From: a virus
DNA: 64,000 nucleotides
Virus record (IMG/VR): IMGVR_UViG_3300043418_000114
Coordinates: 1 to 64,000 of that record
Reading direction: 5' to 3' (one strand)
The notes beneath the pieces were generated by a model. It saw nothing but the letters and a program-made list of their open reading frames with translations. It did no database searches and had not been told where the DNA came from. This document shows positions 14,919 through 23,357 of the stretch, piece after piece; positions within the stretch are counted from its first letter, which is position 1, and every line of letters starts with the position of its first letter. The position numbers and the translations under genes were made by a program.

Positions 14919-16110
14919 AAGTTACTGCATCCTGCCATGGATGAACATTAGCGTAGACCCTGACGGCTACGTTAAGCCATGTTGCGTGTCCACTGACAAG
15001 TTCAAATACAATCTTGGACACAATACTCTAGCGGAGATAATAAACTCACCTGAAATGATTCAGTTGCGTCAAGATATGATTGACGGCAAGCTAGTTCCTG
15101 GGTGCAGTGAATGCTATCGCCAAGAACAGTATGGTGGCAAGAGTCTCAGACAAGTACACACTGACGTTTGGCAGTTCATCCCATCAGTCAAAGCAAAGTT
15201 AGATAACCCTACTACTGAAATCGAGATTGGTGTAGAATACTTTGACTTGCGTTTTGGCAACATGTGCAATCTACAATGTCGAAGTTGCACTCCTAGTAAC
15301 TCAAGTCAACTAGCCAAAGAGTTTAGACAACTGAATATCCCAGTCACAGTACAAGATGATATCAATGACTGGTATCAAACTGACACATTCATTGATAATA
15401 TCAAAAGTCAGTTGGACAATATCAAGGTGTTGTATATCACTGGTGGCGAACCTACCATAATCGAAAAGAACTTTGAGATTTTGGAGTACTTGATATCAGA
15501 AGATAGGGCAAAAGATATCATTCTGCAACTAAACACCAACTTGACAAACATAAAGCCTAGATTCTTGAATCTACTAAGCAAGTTTAAGCATGTAGTCTTG
15601 TTCGTCAGTATCGATGGTATTGGTCCAGTTCAAGAATATCTCCGTTATCCGAGTAACTGGAATCAAATCGACAAGAATCTAAGATCATTGCTGGTGCTGA
15701 AAACAGACAATATGATCATCAAGCCAACTCCTGTGATTCAGAACGTCAACCTATCATCCATAGTGAATTTGTTCGAGTATTTTGAACAATTCAATCGTGA
15801 TGCTGGCAAGACAGTCATCCAAATCGCTCCAATCGTGCTTAATAACCCGAAACATTCAGACATTGTGTACTTACCATTGGAATACAAACAAACGTGCTGG
15901 AGCGCGATCCAACAATGGCTAGAGTCTGCCACCTATCAGACAGATGAACTACACACGATCATGAATCAAGTCAAGGAGAAATGTAGTACTCCACTTGAGT
16001 ATGATCAGGAAATTGCAGAATTTCTACGTCAAACCGCTATATTCGATGGACACCGAGGCACAGACCTACAGCAAGTCAACAAGAAACTATGGGAAATTCT
16101 GCATAAATAA
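14899..16110 (+). CDS. Radical SAM protein with N-terminal SPASM-like Cys block
   Basis: A 403-residue radical SAM enzyme. The cluster motif is C123-x3-C127-x2-C130 in CNLQCRSC, followed by GGEPT, the SAM-binding GGE motif. Before it, residues 10-60 hold C-x-L-P-W, DPDGYVKPCC and CSEC, resembling the extra-cluster (SPASM/twitch) cysteines usually found after the core; here they come first. These enzymes often modify peptides or sugars. It ends the hydroxylase-epimerase-aminotransferase cassette, overlapping the aminotransferase by 20 bases. Confidence 0.82.
   Translation: MNTSENKSYCILPWMNISVDPDGYVKPCCVSTDKFKYNLGHNTLAEIINSPEMIQLRQDMIDGKLVPGCSECYRQEQYGGKSLRQVHTDVWQFIPSVKAKLDNPTTEIEIGVEYFDLRFGNMCNLQCRSCTPSNSSQLAKEFRQLNIPVTVQDDINDWYQTDTFIDNIKSQLDNIKVLYITGGEPTIIEKNFEILEYLISEDRAKDIILQLNTNLTNIKPRFLNLLSKFKHVVLFVSIDGIGPVQEYLRYPSNWNQIDKNLRSLLVLKTDNMIIKPTPVIQNVNLSSIVNLFEYFEQFNRDAGKTVIQIAPIVLNNPKHSDIVYLPLEYKQTCWSAIQQWLESATYQTDELHTIMNQVKEKCSTPLEYDQEIAEFLRQTAIFDGHRGTDLQQVNKKLWEILHK
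16103..16110 (+). promoter_or_regulatory. Candidate late promoter (ATAAATAA)
   Basis: CATAAATAA at the end of the radical SAM gene resembles the T4 late element. It is only 5 bases before the ATG at 16115, so a transcript from it would be close to leaderless for that gene. Weak on its own. Confidence 0.25.
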
Positions 16111-16114
16111 GTGA

Positions 16115-16543
16115 ATGTGGATACTATCAATTCTGCCCGATTGGGCATTTCATGCGTTGTTGATCGCCGGTGTATTGGGAACAATCGCCGGATTCGTATT
16201 AGGTATGATACCGGCTGTACGAAGCTACTTGATTCCAATACGAGTAATTAGTCTCATTGTGCTTTCACTTGCACTTTTCCTAGAAGGTGGATTAGCAGAC
16301 AATCAGGTATGGCAACTAAAGGTCAAGGAAGTTGAGGCCAAAATAGCCAAAGCAGAAGCTGAATCAGCACAAGCAAACACCAAAATTGTCGAAAAGGCAA
16401 CAACTAGGATTGCCAAACAAAAAGAAAAAACAGTCATTGTTAGACAATACATTGACCGAGAAGTCACTAAGTATGACAGCCAGTGTGTTATTCCTAAAGA
16501 GTTTATCAAAGCACACAATGATGCCGCGGAGCAAGCAAAATGA
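16115..16543 (+). CDS. Membrane protein with coiled coil, probable inner-membrane spanin
   Basis: A 142-residue protein with two hydrophobic segments (about 12-31 and 40-57), then a long Ala/Glu/Lys coiled coil (62-110) and a short C-terminal region. It overlaps a small lipoprotein gene by 4 bases. A membrane-anchored coiled coil paired with a lipoprotein is the layout of Rz/Rz1-type spanins, which fuse inner and outer membranes in the last step of lysis of Gram-negative hosts. Classical inner spanins have one N-terminal membrane segment, so two is a departure. No endolysin or holin is seen beside it. Confidence 0.65.
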   Translation: MWILSILPDWAFHALLIAGVLGTIAGFVLGMIPAVRSYLIPIRVISLIVLSLALFLEGGLADNQVWQLKVKEVEAKIAKAEAESAQANTKIVEKATTRIAKQKEKTVIVRQYIDREVTKYDSQCVIPKEFIKAHNDAAEQAK

Positions 16544-16854
16544 GCAAACATGACAATAGAGACATACTAAAGACAACAATAGGGTTCGTGTTGATTCTAA
16601 TGTTGGTAGTTTTTGTGTTGGTAGGATGTGCTAGTCCAGTACCAGTCAGTGCTAAGTTCCCAGATGCTCCTGGCAAAAGTGCAACAACCGCATGCCCTCA
16701 GTTGGAAAAGCTCAAAGATGATGCAAAGTTAAGTGATGTTGCTAAAACTGTGACTCTTAACTATGAAACTTACTATGGCTGTGCAGTAAAAGCAGACACG
16801 TGGATCGAGTGGTATGAGATTCAGAAGCGAATCTTCGAGAATGCTGGCAAGTGA
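16540..16854 (+). CDS. Small lipoprotein, probable outer-membrane spanin
   Basis: A 104-residue protein with an N-terminal hydrophobic helix (12-28) and lipobox LVGC (27-30), so Cys30 should be lipidated after signal peptidase II cleavage. The mature part holds two further Cys. It overlaps the coiled-coil membrane protein gene by ATGA and is most easily explained as the Rz1-like partner. It is longer than typical Rz1 and not proline-rich. Confidence 0.65.
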   Translation: MSKHDNRDILKTTIGFVLILMLVVFVLVGCASPVPVSAKFPDAPGKSATTACPQLEKLKDDAKLSDVAKTVTLNYETYYGCAVKADTWIEWYEIQKRIFENAGK

Positions 16855-16860
16855 TAAATA
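16853..16860 (+). promoter_or_regulatory. Candidate late promoter (GATAAATA)
   Basis: GATAAATA overlaps the stop codon of the lipoprotein gene, 22 bases before the virion-like gene at 16883. Confidence 0.55.
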
Positions 16861-16882
16861 TACAATAGGCTAGGATTTAGAC

Positions 16883-17419
16883 ATGTCACAAGAATTAATT
16901 AATATTGGCGCATTACCAAACGACGGTGAAGGTGATCCGTTACGAACCGCTTTTCAGAAGATCAATAACAACTTTACCCAGTTATTTGGCACAGCGTTCA
17001 ATACTTCACTAGGATATAGCACAGGAAACACGGCTAATCAAGTTATATTTGAAACTCCTGTTGATACGTTCACACAGGCAACTTTCCAAATCAATACCAC
17101 GAATCCAAGCAATCAAGATAGCCAGGATATCACATTAAACGCATCTATTCAAAACAACGGTAGCAACGTTAAATTTGTTGGCCACAGTACGCTATTCTAC
17201 GGAAATGCACTAACTAACTTTGACATGGTAATTGCAGATAGCAACGTACAGATTCTAGTAAATCCAGTAGTTAATGCCAACTTAGTTCACTTTATCGCAT
17301 CACAGATTACATATAGTGGCGGTGGTGCAAACTCATACTCTATCCAATACAACAATCAAAATCCTGGTAACTCAATGGGCACACAGGGTGGTCAACTCAT
17401 TGGTACGCAGGGCATATGA
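16883..17419 (+). CDS. Probable virion structural protein
   Basis: A 178-residue Asn/Gly/Thr-rich protein. The opening INIGALPNDGEGDPLRTAFQ is a block I associate with structural and fibre proteins of T4-like phages. The rest is beta-rich with low charge, as in fibres or neck/whisker parts. A late-type promoter precedes it. The exact virion location is unknown. Confidence 0.65.
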   Translation: MSQELINIGALPNDGEGDPLRTAFQKINNNFTQLFGTAFNTSLGYSTGNTANQVIFETPVDTFTQATFQINTTNPSNQDSQDITLNASIQNNGSNVKFVGHSTLFYGNALTNFDMVIADSNVQILVNPVVNANLVHFIASQITYSGGGANSYSIQYNNQNPGNSMGTQGGQLIGTQGI

Positions 17420-17799
17420 GAGCAAAAGAATTTATCAGCGAAGGTAAGAGTCCAGAAAAGCTATTGCCAGATCAGGCAGATGCTTTACCGGCTACTTATA
17501 TCATCCCTGAATTGCCTAACCAAGATCCATACTTGCAGTACCGTTTTGGTGTAGCAATTGCTGGAGCCAAAGGCAAGAAACAACGCGAGAAAGACGGCGT
17601 TAGTTCAATGTCTAGGGCCAGTGCATTTGGTGAGAATGAAATCGTTGTAAGCTACGGACATGATGCGGGTGAATACATCGATGATGCATTGAAGACAATG
17701 GGAATGAGTGGCAAGAAAATGGTTTCTACTCCTACCAGTATCGAAACGTCTGATGTTGGTAAGAAAAGTCCAGTTACTGGGTTCAAAGGATACGAATAA
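17416..17799 (+). CDS. Candidate internal head protein with capsid-targeting peptide
   Basis: A 127-residue protein beginning MRAKEFISEG. T4 internal proteins begin with a short capsid-targeting peptide (of the type MKTYQEFIxE) cut by the gp21 prohead protease after L/I-x-E. Here I-S-E before Gly10 fits both position and consensus, and the neighbouring gene has the same layout. After the cut the protein would be about 118 residues, soluble, with a conserved-looking middle (NEIVVSYGHDAGEYI). If packaged, it would be injected with the DNA. The start overlaps the preceding stop. Confidence 0.6.
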   Translation: MRAKEFISEGKSPEKLLPDQADALPATYIIPELPNQDPYLQYRFGVAIAGAKGKKQREKDGVSSMSRASAFGENEIVVSYGHDAGEYIDDALKTMGMSGKKMVSTPTSIETSDVGKKSPVTGFKGYE

Positions 17800-18173
17800 T
17801 GAGAGCGCATGAATTTTTAACAGAAGGTGATGGCAAGATACACAAGCACCACGAAGAAGCTAGTCAAGGCGTGTTTAAAACTCGTGACGTTGGTGGTTAT
17901 GATCGTGTGTATCACATGAATCGTTTGTGGATGGCTATGGCAATGGCTGATGGTAAGAGCCAGGACGCGGTTGAAATGGATTCTGCTTCTTTTGCCGAGA
18001 AATACAATACGGTACACCCATATACCGAAGAAGAATACAACATGTTTGTATCTGCTACAAAAACAGTCCCAACAGACAAAAAAGATGTTGTTCCTTATTC
18101 TAAGTCCAAGGAACCAGACGATACCAATGTCAAGAGTATCGCTATTGCCAACAAAGGCATTCTAGGAAAATAA
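17799..18173 (+). CDS. Candidate internal head protein with capsid-targeting peptide
   Basis: A 124-residue protein beginning MRAHEFLTEG, almost the same N terminus as its upstream neighbour although the rest is unrelated. L-T-E before Gly10 fits the T4 gp21 cleavage rule (L/I-x-E). The mature part is hydrophilic, with a His-rich start and a Lys-rich end. Two unrelated proteins sharing only a cleavable N-terminal peptide is the pattern of T4 internal proteins. The start overlaps the previous stop (TAATG). Confidence 0.6.
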   Translation: MRAHEFLTEGDGKIHKHHEEASQGVFKTRDVGGYDRVYHMNRLWMAMAMADGKSQDAVEMDSASFAEKYNTVHPYTEEEYNMFVSATKTVPTDKKDVVPYSKSKEPDDTNVKSIAIANKGILGK

Positions 18174-18205
18174 TTTCAATCGTGATTCACTGAATAAGTA
18201 GATTC

Positions 18206-18895
18206 ATGATTGATATTAACAACACCCTAGACCTAATTAAATTAAAATTTTACAATGAATGGCTTTACACGGCCCACATCTACGATGAGGGTACAAGCCC
18301 AATGCACGAACGTCTTACAGAAGACTTAGTTCAAAAGTACATTGATCCGTTGAATCTCCCAAAAGACGCTAAAATTCTTGATTTAGGATGTGGCCCAGGC
18401 TACTTCTTAGATAGTATGATGAAGCGTGGTTATAAAGACGTTACTGGTATTACCCTAAGTCCTGGTGATATCAAGATTTGTGAGGACAAAGGTCACAATG
18501 TCAAAGCATATGACTTGAGTTTCTTGCCACAAAAAGACGGTTACTACGATGAATCAGTAGACTTTGTTTACTTGCGTCATGCACTAGAACATAGTCCATA
18601 TCCAATCTTTAGTTTGATGGAATACAACCGTATTCTAAAACAGTTTGGCAAGATTTATATCGAAGTTCCAGCTCCTGATTGTGAGCGTAAGCACGAATGG
18701 AACTTGAATCACTATAGTATTCTAGGTGAACAACAATTGGCAGCCTTGTTAGTTCGTACAGGTTTCAACATTGATAGTTTTGAAAAGCTAGAATTCGATG
18801 TTGGTGGCACAAACACCGACGGCACCGAGTTTACCGCAAAAGAAGTATTCTACTGCATCGTTGCAACAAAGCAAAGACCACTAGATATCAAGTGA
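18206..18895 (+). CDS. Class I SAM-dependent methyltransferase
   Basis: A 229-residue methyltransferase with SAM motif I DLGCGPGYF (about 53-61), an acidic residue after the next strand, and LRHALEH near residue 130, typical of methyltransferase type 11/12 folds. Substrates range from small molecules to sugars and proteins. Its location among late genes with a surface-like neighbour suggests virion or glycan modification; that is inference. It overlaps the next gene by a GTGA junction. Confidence 0.8.
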   Translation: MIDINNTLDLIKLKFYNEWLYTAHIYDEGTSPMHERLTEDLVQKYIDPLNLPKDAKILDLGCGPGYFLDSMMKRGYKDVTGITLSPGDIKICEDKGHNVKAYDLSFLPQKDGYYDESVDFVYLRHALEHSPYPIFSLMEYNRILKQFGKIYIEVPAPDCERKHEWNLNHYSILGEQQLAALLVRTGFNIDSFEKLEFDVGGTNTDGTEFTAKEVFYCIVATKQRPLDIK

Positions 18896-19599
18896 CAGCA
18901 AAGTATCTTTACGTAATATACCCTGGAGCATGTGGAGGCAATCATGTTTGTAACATGATTAGTCTCTGTGATGGATTTGGTCCAAGAGTACATAGACCTG
19001 ACTACAAAGAATGGCTGATAGAAACGTACAAGAATACCAACTATGCCTCTAAGCCTCATAAGTTCGTAAACGCACACGTAAGCAATGACATTCACCATGT
19101 GGATAGACTCTATGAATACGTTGATAAAGATTACGCACTAAATCCTGGACATACACTGATCATTCAGGGTCATCTTTTCAACTTCTTATCAGCCAGAGAT
19201 TATGGCATTCTTGAAGAATTAGGTGATGATTATATTGGAATCGTCATGGATTATCCTCCAGAGGGAACAATGCCATGGAATCGCATAGAAGCATATGGAT
19301 ATCATGCCGAAATGAGAGATTATTCGTTGCCACTGATCATTTGGAATATTGCCAAACAGGGCGAATCGAAGCGTCCTCTTGTAGAATTATACGACGATAA
19401 CGCATTTCACCTAGACACCGTTAAATTTTTTACCCCAGAAGGAAGTCAGTATTTGCGTGAATTACTCAAAAAACACTTTGATGTTGACTTGCCAGTAGAA
19501 GCCGATAAACTACATTCTATGTGGTTTAAGTGGATGGAACATATTTTAAAGCCAGAAAATATTGAGTACTGGGATAATTTTTTAAAGAATAATAGATAA
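18892..19599 (+). CDS. Hypothetical protein with a possible sulfotransferase-like P-loop
   Basis: A 235-residue protein starting with GTG inside the previous stop. The opening YVIYPGACGGNHVCNMISL places a Gly-rich loop after the first strand, as in sulfotransferase-type nucleotide binding, and is similar in layout to the gene at 2215. The rest is aromatic-rich. A link to the methyltransferase upstream is likely from the overlap. Activity is unproven. Confidence 0.6.
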   Translation: MTAKYLYVIYPGACGGNHVCNMISLCDGFGPRVHRPDYKEWLIETYKNTNYASKPHKFVNAHVSNDIHHVDRLYEYVDKDYALNPGHTLIIQGHLFNFLSARDYGILEELGDDYIGIVMDYPPEGTMPWNRIEAYGYHAEMRDYSLPLIIWNIAKQGESKRPLVELYDDNAFHLDTVKFFTPEGSQYLRELLKKHFDVDLPVEADKLHSMWFKWMEHILKPENIEYWDNFLKNNR

Positions 19600-19602
19600 A
19601 TA
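19595..19602 (+). promoter_or_regulatory. Candidate late promoter (GATAAATA)
   Basis: GATAAATA at the end of the previous gene, 21 bases before the fibre-like gene at 19624. A small hairpin (AATAC/GTATT) follows in the leader. Confidence 0.55.
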
Positions 19603-19623
19603 CTGTTTTAGAAAGTATTTTGT

Positions 19624-21483
19624 ATGGCTACCCCAGATCCAAGCAACGTTGCGCCGTGGTATTTACGCAACATCAACCAAGCATTAGCACTAGATGATGC
19701 GACTGGCAACGTTTACGTTCGCACTGGATTCGAAGGTAATATTGTTATTAGTGGCAACGTTAATGTTCCTGGCAACGTTGACGCACACATCTCAGAAATC
19801 GGCACATCAGGTAACTTACAAGTTCCATGGATGCCAGTCAGTTTAGATGGTAACAGTGCTGTAACGGTAACTAGTGGAAACATAACAGTTGCTCAAGGTA
19901 CTAGTCCTTGGGTAGTATCTGGCAACGTCAATGCTAACGTGTCAGGTAATGTAGGAATTACTGGTACCGTTAATGCTAATATCACTGGCGGCAACGTAAC
20001 AGTAACTCAAGGAACTAATCCTTGGACTGTTGCAGGAAATGTTGGTATCACTGGTACAGTAACAACAGTTCCAGCATTATCAGTTGGTGATTACTTTGGT
20101 GAGCCGTATGCAGTCCCAATCACCCCTGTTGTTCAATTAGATGGTCGTTATGGTATCTACACGAAAGATATTCAAACATATACAGCAGGTGGCGGATCTG
20201 CTAATACTGCTGGTAGTTGCTATCAAGTAGCATCTACATCTACTGCGGGAAGTTATGGTTTAATACGTAGTAGACGTTTCAATACATATAAACCTGGTCA
20301 AAGTTTAGTAGCTCGTTGGTATGGTAAGTTTGACACCCCTAGAGCAGGTACAAGTCAACGCATGGGGTTGAACAACCAAGAGAATGCTTATTGGTTTGGT
20401 TACGATAATACTACATTTGGATTCCTACACACATACGGTGGCAGAGCACCAATATACAGAATAACAGTTAACTCATATTCAGGAGCACAGAATGTAACAG
20501 TAACACTTAACGGTGTTGCTTATGTGATAGCAATCAGTGCAGGCTTGACCACTGGACAGGTAGCACAACAAATTTCACAATCAGCTTTTGGTGGATTGTG
20601 GTTAGCTAATCAACGTGATAATACAGTTGAGTTATTATACAATGGGGTTGGTCCATTGAATGGAACGTTCAGTGTTAGTGGCAGTGGAACATTTAGTGGA
20701 TCAATTGCACAAGTGCAAGCAGGTGTTGCCGCTACTAACGAATGGTTTTATGATGGCACGGACTTTAACTTACCTGTATGGTTCGATGCAACAAAATTCA
20801 ATCAATTTGAAATGAAGTATAGTTGGGCAGGGATTAATTTCTTCATTTTAAACCCAAGTACTGGTCAGTTTGAATTGATATATCAACACTTACAAACAGA
20901 TGAAGATATTTTAGAGTTGACTAATCCTGCTTTCAAAGTAGGTGTATTAGCATTGAATCAGGGCGGATCAAGTGTAGTGACTGTTAAAGTGGCAAGTATG
21001 ATGTCAGGTCTAGAAGGTATCACTAATCGTAATAGTTATACAGCAGGTGTTGCCGCAACTGCAACTTCATTGACACAAAATACATTGTATCAAATACTTT
21101 CAATTCAAAATCCATACACATTCAACGGAACGATAAACACAAAAGAAATATTACTGCAAGACTTAACAGTGGCAACACAATGTAATGATCCTAGTCAAAT
21201 ATATGTTTTTGTTGAACCTATAGTTGAACTGGCAACAGGCGTCGATAATTATATTTCTCAAGATGGACAACCAGCGACAGTTAGTTATCAAAATGGAACA
21301 ATCACCCAAGGTCAATATTACCCTGTAGCAACTTTCGTTGTAGGTAACACTGGATCAGTTACACAGTTTGATTTAAACGCATATCGTGTGGTAATACCTC
21401 CTGGATACCAAGCAACCATTGGTATCATGTCTACTGCTGTTATACAAAAAGCTAGTTCAAGCATTGTTTGGTACAACGACTAA
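19624..21483 (+). CDS. Fibre-like virion protein
   Basis: A 619-residue protein low in charge and rich in Gly, Asn, Thr and Val. Residues 35-150 contain imperfect repeats of the type SGNV-x-GNVGITGTV, with two copies of V-x-QGT-x-PWxVxGNV, typical of extended fibre or decoration shafts. A Ser/Gly-rich globular region (about 280-370) and a beta-rich C-terminal domain follow. It is probably a fibre, fibrous decoration or adhesin. A late-type promoter precedes it, and the terminase genes follow. Confidence 0.65.
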   Translation: MATPDPSNVAPWYLRNINQALALDDATGNVYVRTGFEGNIVISGNVNVPGNVDAHISEIGTSGNLQVPWMPVSLDGNSAVTVTSGNITVAQGTSPWVVSGNVNANVSGNVGITGTVNANITGGNVTVTQGTNPWTVAGNVGITGTVTTVPALSVGDYFGEPYAVPITPVVQLDGRYGIYTKDIQTYTAGGGSANTAGSCYQVASTSTAGSYGLIRSRRFNTYKPGQSLVARWYGKFDTPRAGTSQRMGLNNQENAYWFGYDNTTFGFLHTYGGRAPIYRITVNSYSGAQNVTVTLNGVAYVIAISAGLTTGQVAQQISQSAFGGLWLANQRDNTVELLYNGVGPLNGTFSVSGSGTFSGSIAQVQAGVAATNEWFYDGTDFNLPVWFDATKFNQFEMKYSWAGINFFILNPSTGQFELIYQHLQTDEDILELTNPAFKVGVLALNQGGSSVVTVKVASMMSGLEGITNRNSYTAGVAATATSLTQNTLYQILSIQNPYTFNGTINTKEILLQDLTVATQCNDPSQIYVFVEPIVELATGVDNYISQDGQPATVSYQNGTITQGQYYPVATFVVGNTGSVTQFDLNAYRVVIPPGYQATIGIMSTAVIQKASSSIVWYND

Positions 21484-21485
21484 TT

Positions 21486-21767
21486 ATGTTTGACGCATTT
21501 AAACAAGCTAAGTTGCAAAACGCATACAAGTCTATGAAGGAGTATAAACCTGCTCCTGAAAAAGACATGACTTTGGATGAGTTGAAGCGACTTAGCGGAA
21601 ACGGCAAGATTACAGGAGAAACGACAGTGACTCCTAACTCTGCTTTAGCCACTCAAAAAGCAGAATACATGCGTGAGCATAACATTCGTCCTGGCGACAA
21701 GGAATGGTTCAAACTGTGGTTCGCTCAACCACATATTACAGGCGAAGATCCATTTTCTAAAAAGTAG
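21486..21767 (+). CDS. Hypothetical protein upstream of the large terminase
   Basis: A 93-residue protein with a basic helical N-terminal half and a C-terminal block MREHNIRPGDKEWFKLWFAQ. I start it at ATG 21486, after the fibre stop. It sits where T4 encodes the small terminase gp16, but it is shorter and I see no terminase feature, so that is only positional. Late expression is likely. Confidence 0.6.
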   Translation: MFDAFKQAKLQNAYKSMKEYKPAPEKDMTLDELKRLSGNGKITGETTVTPNSALATQKAEYMREHNIRPGDKEWFKLWFAQPHITGEDPFSKK

Positions 21768-21778
21768 CATATTATTTG

Positions 21779-21786
21779 CTAAATAA
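21779..21786 (+). promoter_or_regulatory. Weak candidate late promoter (CTAAATAA)
   Basis: CTAAATAA lies 5 bases before the terminase ATG. It differs from GATAAATA at the first position and is close to the start, so support is weak. Confidence 0.25.
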
Positions 21787-21791
21787 TAGTT

Positions 21792-23345
21792 ATGGCAAAT
21801 AATAACAATGCACCGTCGTTGGTTAAGACACCTTACCAAAAGACTGCTTTTACCACTGAACAATTACAAGAGTTCGTGAAGTGTTGTGACCCAAATACGG
21901 GTTACTTGTACTTCATGGACAACTTCTTTTACATTCAGCATCCTACAAAAGGCTCGATGCTATATCATCCATGGCCTTATCAAAAGAAACTGATTGACAC
22001 ATATCACAGATATCGTTACTCAATCTCTCTTATGCCTCGCCAGTCTGGTAAGTCAACGTCAGCCGCAGGTTATCTATTATGGTACGCAATGTTTGTGCCT
22101 GACAGCACGATTCTTATTGCCGCACACAAATACACGGGTGCCCAGGAAATTATGCAACGTATTCGTTATGCATATGAAAACTGCCCCGACCATATTAAAG
22201 CTGGTGTTACAACATACAATAAAGGCTCCCTAGACTTTGAAAACGGATCACGTATTGTAAGTGCTACTACGACAGAAAACACCGGTCGTGGTATGTCTAT
22301 TTCACTATTGTATCTTGACGAATTTGCGTTTGTGCGACCATCGATTGCTACAGAGTTCTGGACTGCTATTACACCTACACTATCTACTGGTGGTAAAGCG
22401 ATTATCACAAGCACTCCTAACTCCGACGAAGATCAATTTGCGTTAATCTGGAAACTAGCGAACAAAACAGAAGATGACTTTGGTAACCCAACTGAAGTAG
22501 GCAAGAATGGCTTCCGTGCGTATCGTGCTTATTGGCATGAACAGCCTGGCCGTGATGAACAATGGGCCAAGGAGATGAAATCTCAGCTGGGCGAAGATCG
22601 TTTCAATCGAGAAATTGGATGTGAGTTCATTATTGCCGATGAAACACTTATCAACCCAAATACATTGTTAACCCTTGAAGGCATAGAGCCGAATTTCAGA
22701 CAGGGACAAGTTCGCTGGTACAAGAAACCAGAGAAAGGTCATGTTTACACAGTTGCACTAGATCCAAGTATCGGTACCGGTGGTGACCCAGCGGCAATTC
22801 AGATTTTCGAAGCTGATTCTACTACACAAGTTGGCGAATGGAAGCACAATAAAACAGACATTCCTAGTCAGATTAAGTTATTAGCACAGATTTGTAAGTA
22901 CATCAACGAATGTACTGGTGAATCGAATAACATTTACTACTCGATTGAAAATAACTCAGTTGGTGAAGCGGCCTTAGTGTCATTGAACGAATATGGCGAG
23001 TCAAATATTCCAGGTTCTATGCTCAGTGAACCAGGCAAGAATCGCAAAGGCTTTAACACAGGCAATAAGACAAAACTGGCGGCATGTGCCAAGTTCAAGA
23101 CTTTACTAGAGTCAAAGAAAATGACCATTTTTAGTCGTAGTCTTATCTCTGAGTTGAAAGCATTCGTAGCACATGGCGGCAGTTATGCGGCCAAGATCGG
23201 CGATACTGACGACTTGATCATGGCAACGTTGCTAACTGTTAGAATGGTGCAGTTATTGAGCGAATACCACGTTGATCTGGACAATTATGTCAGAGACCAC
23301 GATGAAATCATCACTCCTTTGCCATTCTTTGCCGTGCTAAGTTGA
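21792..23345 (+). CDS. Large terminase subunit (gp17-type)
   Basis: A 517-residue DNA-packaging motor. The ATPase domain has Walker A MPRQSGKS (81-88) and Walker B LLYLDEFAF (about 173-181), followed by the coupling block STPNSDED. The C-terminal RNase H-fold nuclease shows its acidic residues in VALDPSIGTGGDP, YYSIENN and GDTDDLIMA. Length and order fit T4 gp17. It translocates DNA into the prohead and cuts the concatemer. It lies among late genes. Confidence 0.95.
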   Translation: MANNNNAPSLVKTPYQKTAFTTEQLQEFVKCCDPNTGYLYFMDNFFYIQHPTKGSMLYHPWPYQKKLIDTYHRYRYSISLMPRQSGKSTSAAGYLLWYAMFVPDSTILIAAHKYTGAQEIMQRIRYAYENCPDHIKAGVTTYNKGSLDFENGSRIVSATTTENTGRGMSISLLYLDEFAFVRPSIATEFWTAITPTLSTGGKAIITSTPNSDEDQFALIWKLANKTEDDFGNPTEVGKNGFRAYRAYWHEQPGRDEQWAKEMKSQLGEDRFNREIGCEFIIADETLINPNTLLTLEGIEPNFRQGQVRWYKKPEKGHVYTVALDPSIGTGGDPAAIQIFEADSTTQVGEWKHNKTDIPSQIKLLAQICKYINECTGESNNIYYSIENNSVGEAALVSLNEYGESNIPGSMLSEPGKNRKGFNTGNKTKLAACAKFKTLLESKKMTIFSRSLISELKAFVAHGGSYAAKIGDTDDLIMATLLTVRMVQLLSEYHVDLDNYVRDHDEIITPLPFFAVLS

Positions 23346-23351
23346 TAAATA
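23344..23351 (+). promoter_or_regulatory. Candidate late promoter (GATAAATA)
   Basis: GATAAATA overlaps the terminase stop, 6 bases before the ATG at 23358. A start from here would give a very short leader or none. Confidence 0.45.
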
Positions 23352-23357
23352 CATATT

